NCBI GenBank assembly: GCA_003661865.1
Contig: QMWY01000100.1
Span: 1-5,390 of the forward strand
Reading direction: 5' to 3'
Length of the DNA stretch: 5,390 bases
Source of the DNA: Thermoprotei archaeon
GTDB lineage: Archaea > Thermoproteota > Thermoprotei_A > Sulfolobales > Ignisphaeraceae
Under the pieces are notes generated by a model that saw only the letters and a list, made by a program, of their open reading frames with translations, was not told the origin of the DNA and did no database searches. This document shows, piece after piece, positions 4,570-5,390 of this stretch. The position numbers and the translations under genes were made by a program. Position 1 is the first letter of the stretch, and each line of letters starts with the position of its first letter.

Positions 4570-5390
4570 CTAGCCCATGAACGAGTCCTCCACAGCGTTA
4601 TCCTCATGGAAGAGCTCGTAGCGTAGAACAGCTGCTATACCTCCTAGCATCTTGAGCTGCTGTCCTGGTGGTGAGTTAACGGGTACTATGATGACTTCGC
4701 CCCTCTTCGAGAACACCTGCTGCATCACCTTCTCTACCCTGGCCCGGGTATCGTCAAAGCTAGAGAGCATCTCATCGAGAACTAGGAGTTTCTCAACAGC
4801 ACTAGCCTCGGCAGCTTGCTCAACCTGGTCTACACCGTAGGCAACCTTGCCGGGCTTCCTTAGAAGCAGCAGGTTGAACTCCTCCAGCACTCTTTCTGCC
4901 CGTGCCACCCCGAGGTCTTGGAGAAGCTTCCGCACAACATCCCTGCGGAGAAGCTCCCTTACACCCGCATATCCACCGTTGGCAACCGTATCGGTGTAGA
5001 TAGGTGTTGAGGGAAGCAAACCCTTCAGAGCATCGGCAACCTCGTCCTTGAGGAACCCAGGTGAGGCTACCACAACAGCGTCAGCCTCGAACCTCTTGAC
5101 TGCATCAACCATCCGTTCAGCAACCCTCCTAATACCCCTCTCCTTAGCGCGGGGAAAGAACCTCTCGTCGAAGGGAATGGAGAGCGAACCCTCGTCGAGA
5201 AGCCTAACACCTTGGTTCTGCACAAGGGCTACGGCGTATTCATCGAAGTCCAGAGCAGCAACTACAACGCGGTAGGATCTGAGGCTACGGAGAACCTTCT
5301 CGATGAATGCTCGGGGGATACCGCCTTCGCGGATAATCGTGATCTCCTGTCCCGGAGCTATGGATAGGGTGTGGTGCGAACCCTTAACAC
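4570..5390 (-). CDS. pelA: Pelota (Dom34-like) ribosome rescue factor, partial (N-terminus outside window)
   Basis: The frame is open from the window edge to the TAG at 4572-4570, giving 272 residues of a protein usually near 350. Pelota is the archaeal/eukaryotic relative of release factor eRF1; it enters the A site of stalled ribosomes with an aEF1A-family GTPase and helps ABCE1 split them. The visible part begins with VKGSHHTLSIAPGQEITI, the end of the Sm-like N-terminal domain. Next is the eRF1-like middle domain (YRVVVAALDFDEYAVAL to LLPSTPIYTDTV); it has no GGQ, as expected since Pelota does not hydrolyse peptidyl-tRNA. The C-terminal domain has GKVAYGVDQVEQAAEASAVE, LLVLDEML and PPGQQLKMLGGIAAVLRYEL. 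The GTG at 5223 is an internal valine, not the start, because the family similarity continues upstream. marC follows on the same strand. Confidence 0.95.
   Translation of the reverse strand, partial: VKGSHHTLSIAPGQEITIIREGGIPRAFIEKVLRSLRSYRVVVAALDFDEYAVALVQNQGVRLLDEGSLSIPFDERFFPRAKERGIRRVAERMVDAVKRFEADAVVVASPGFLKDEVADALKGLLPSTPIYTDTVANGGYAGVRELLRRDVVRKLLQDLGVARAERVLEEFNLLLLRKPGKVAYGVDQVEQAAEASAVEKLLVLDEMLSSFDDTRARVEKVMQQVFSKRGEVIIVPVNSPPGQQLKMLGGIAAVLRYELFHEDNAVEDSFMG

Noticed and set aside
1..5390. CRISPR array, tRNA, insertion sequence or defence cassette
   Set aside because: No regularly spaced repeats, no GGTTCGA-type T-arm, no transposase or nuclease motifs were seen on either strand.

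Overview
The window looks like a chromosomal segment of a hyperthermophilic archaeon, most probably a crenarchaeote of the Desulfurococcales/Pyrodictiaceae kind. This rests on an archaeal/eukaryotic-type Pelota (aPelota/Dom34) gene, TATA-box promoters placed for leaderless or short-leader mRNAs, GTG and TTG starts, and heavy use of AGG and ATA codons. The organism assignment is inference; no rRNA or tRNA gene is present to confirm it.

Layout, left to right. (1) Positions 1-337, minus strand: the N-terminal 112 codons of a protein resembling a calcineurin-like metallophosphoesterase with its metal-ligand motifs replaced; its promoter lies at about 383-394. (2) About 338-1400: over 1 kb without a supportable gene, rich in CTAG and short palindromes, with at most a badly decayed minus-strand reading frame (652-992). 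(3) About 1400-2076: also without a convincing gene, but carrying a chain of inverted repeats that fold as + strand RNA. The best is a compact three-way junction at 1499-1553. (4) 2111-3211, plus strand: an intact enolase-superfamily gene with all the hallmarks of a dipeptide epimerase, preceded by a TATA-like box and an inverted repeat and followed by a T-run terminator. (5) About 3263-3948, plus strand: two gene remnants. One is a frameshifted isoprenylcysteine-carboxyl-methyltransferase-like membrane protein. The other is a short TusA/SirA-like fragment without its cysteine, which runs into the 3' end of the next gene. (6) 3929-4531, minus strand: an intact MarC-family membrane protein. (7) 4570-5390, minus strand: Pelota, whose N-terminus lies beyond the right edge.

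Only pelota and marC are close, co-oriented genes (38 bp apart), and marC has its own TATA box in that spacer. The epimerase stands alone, between a long, possibly structured upstream region and a stretch of dead genes. There is no CRISPR array, integrase, transposase or recognisable defence system. The most notable unexplained elements are the candidate structured RNA upstream of the epimerase, the seemingly inactive phosphoesterase-like protein and the two-gene graveyard at 3263-3948.
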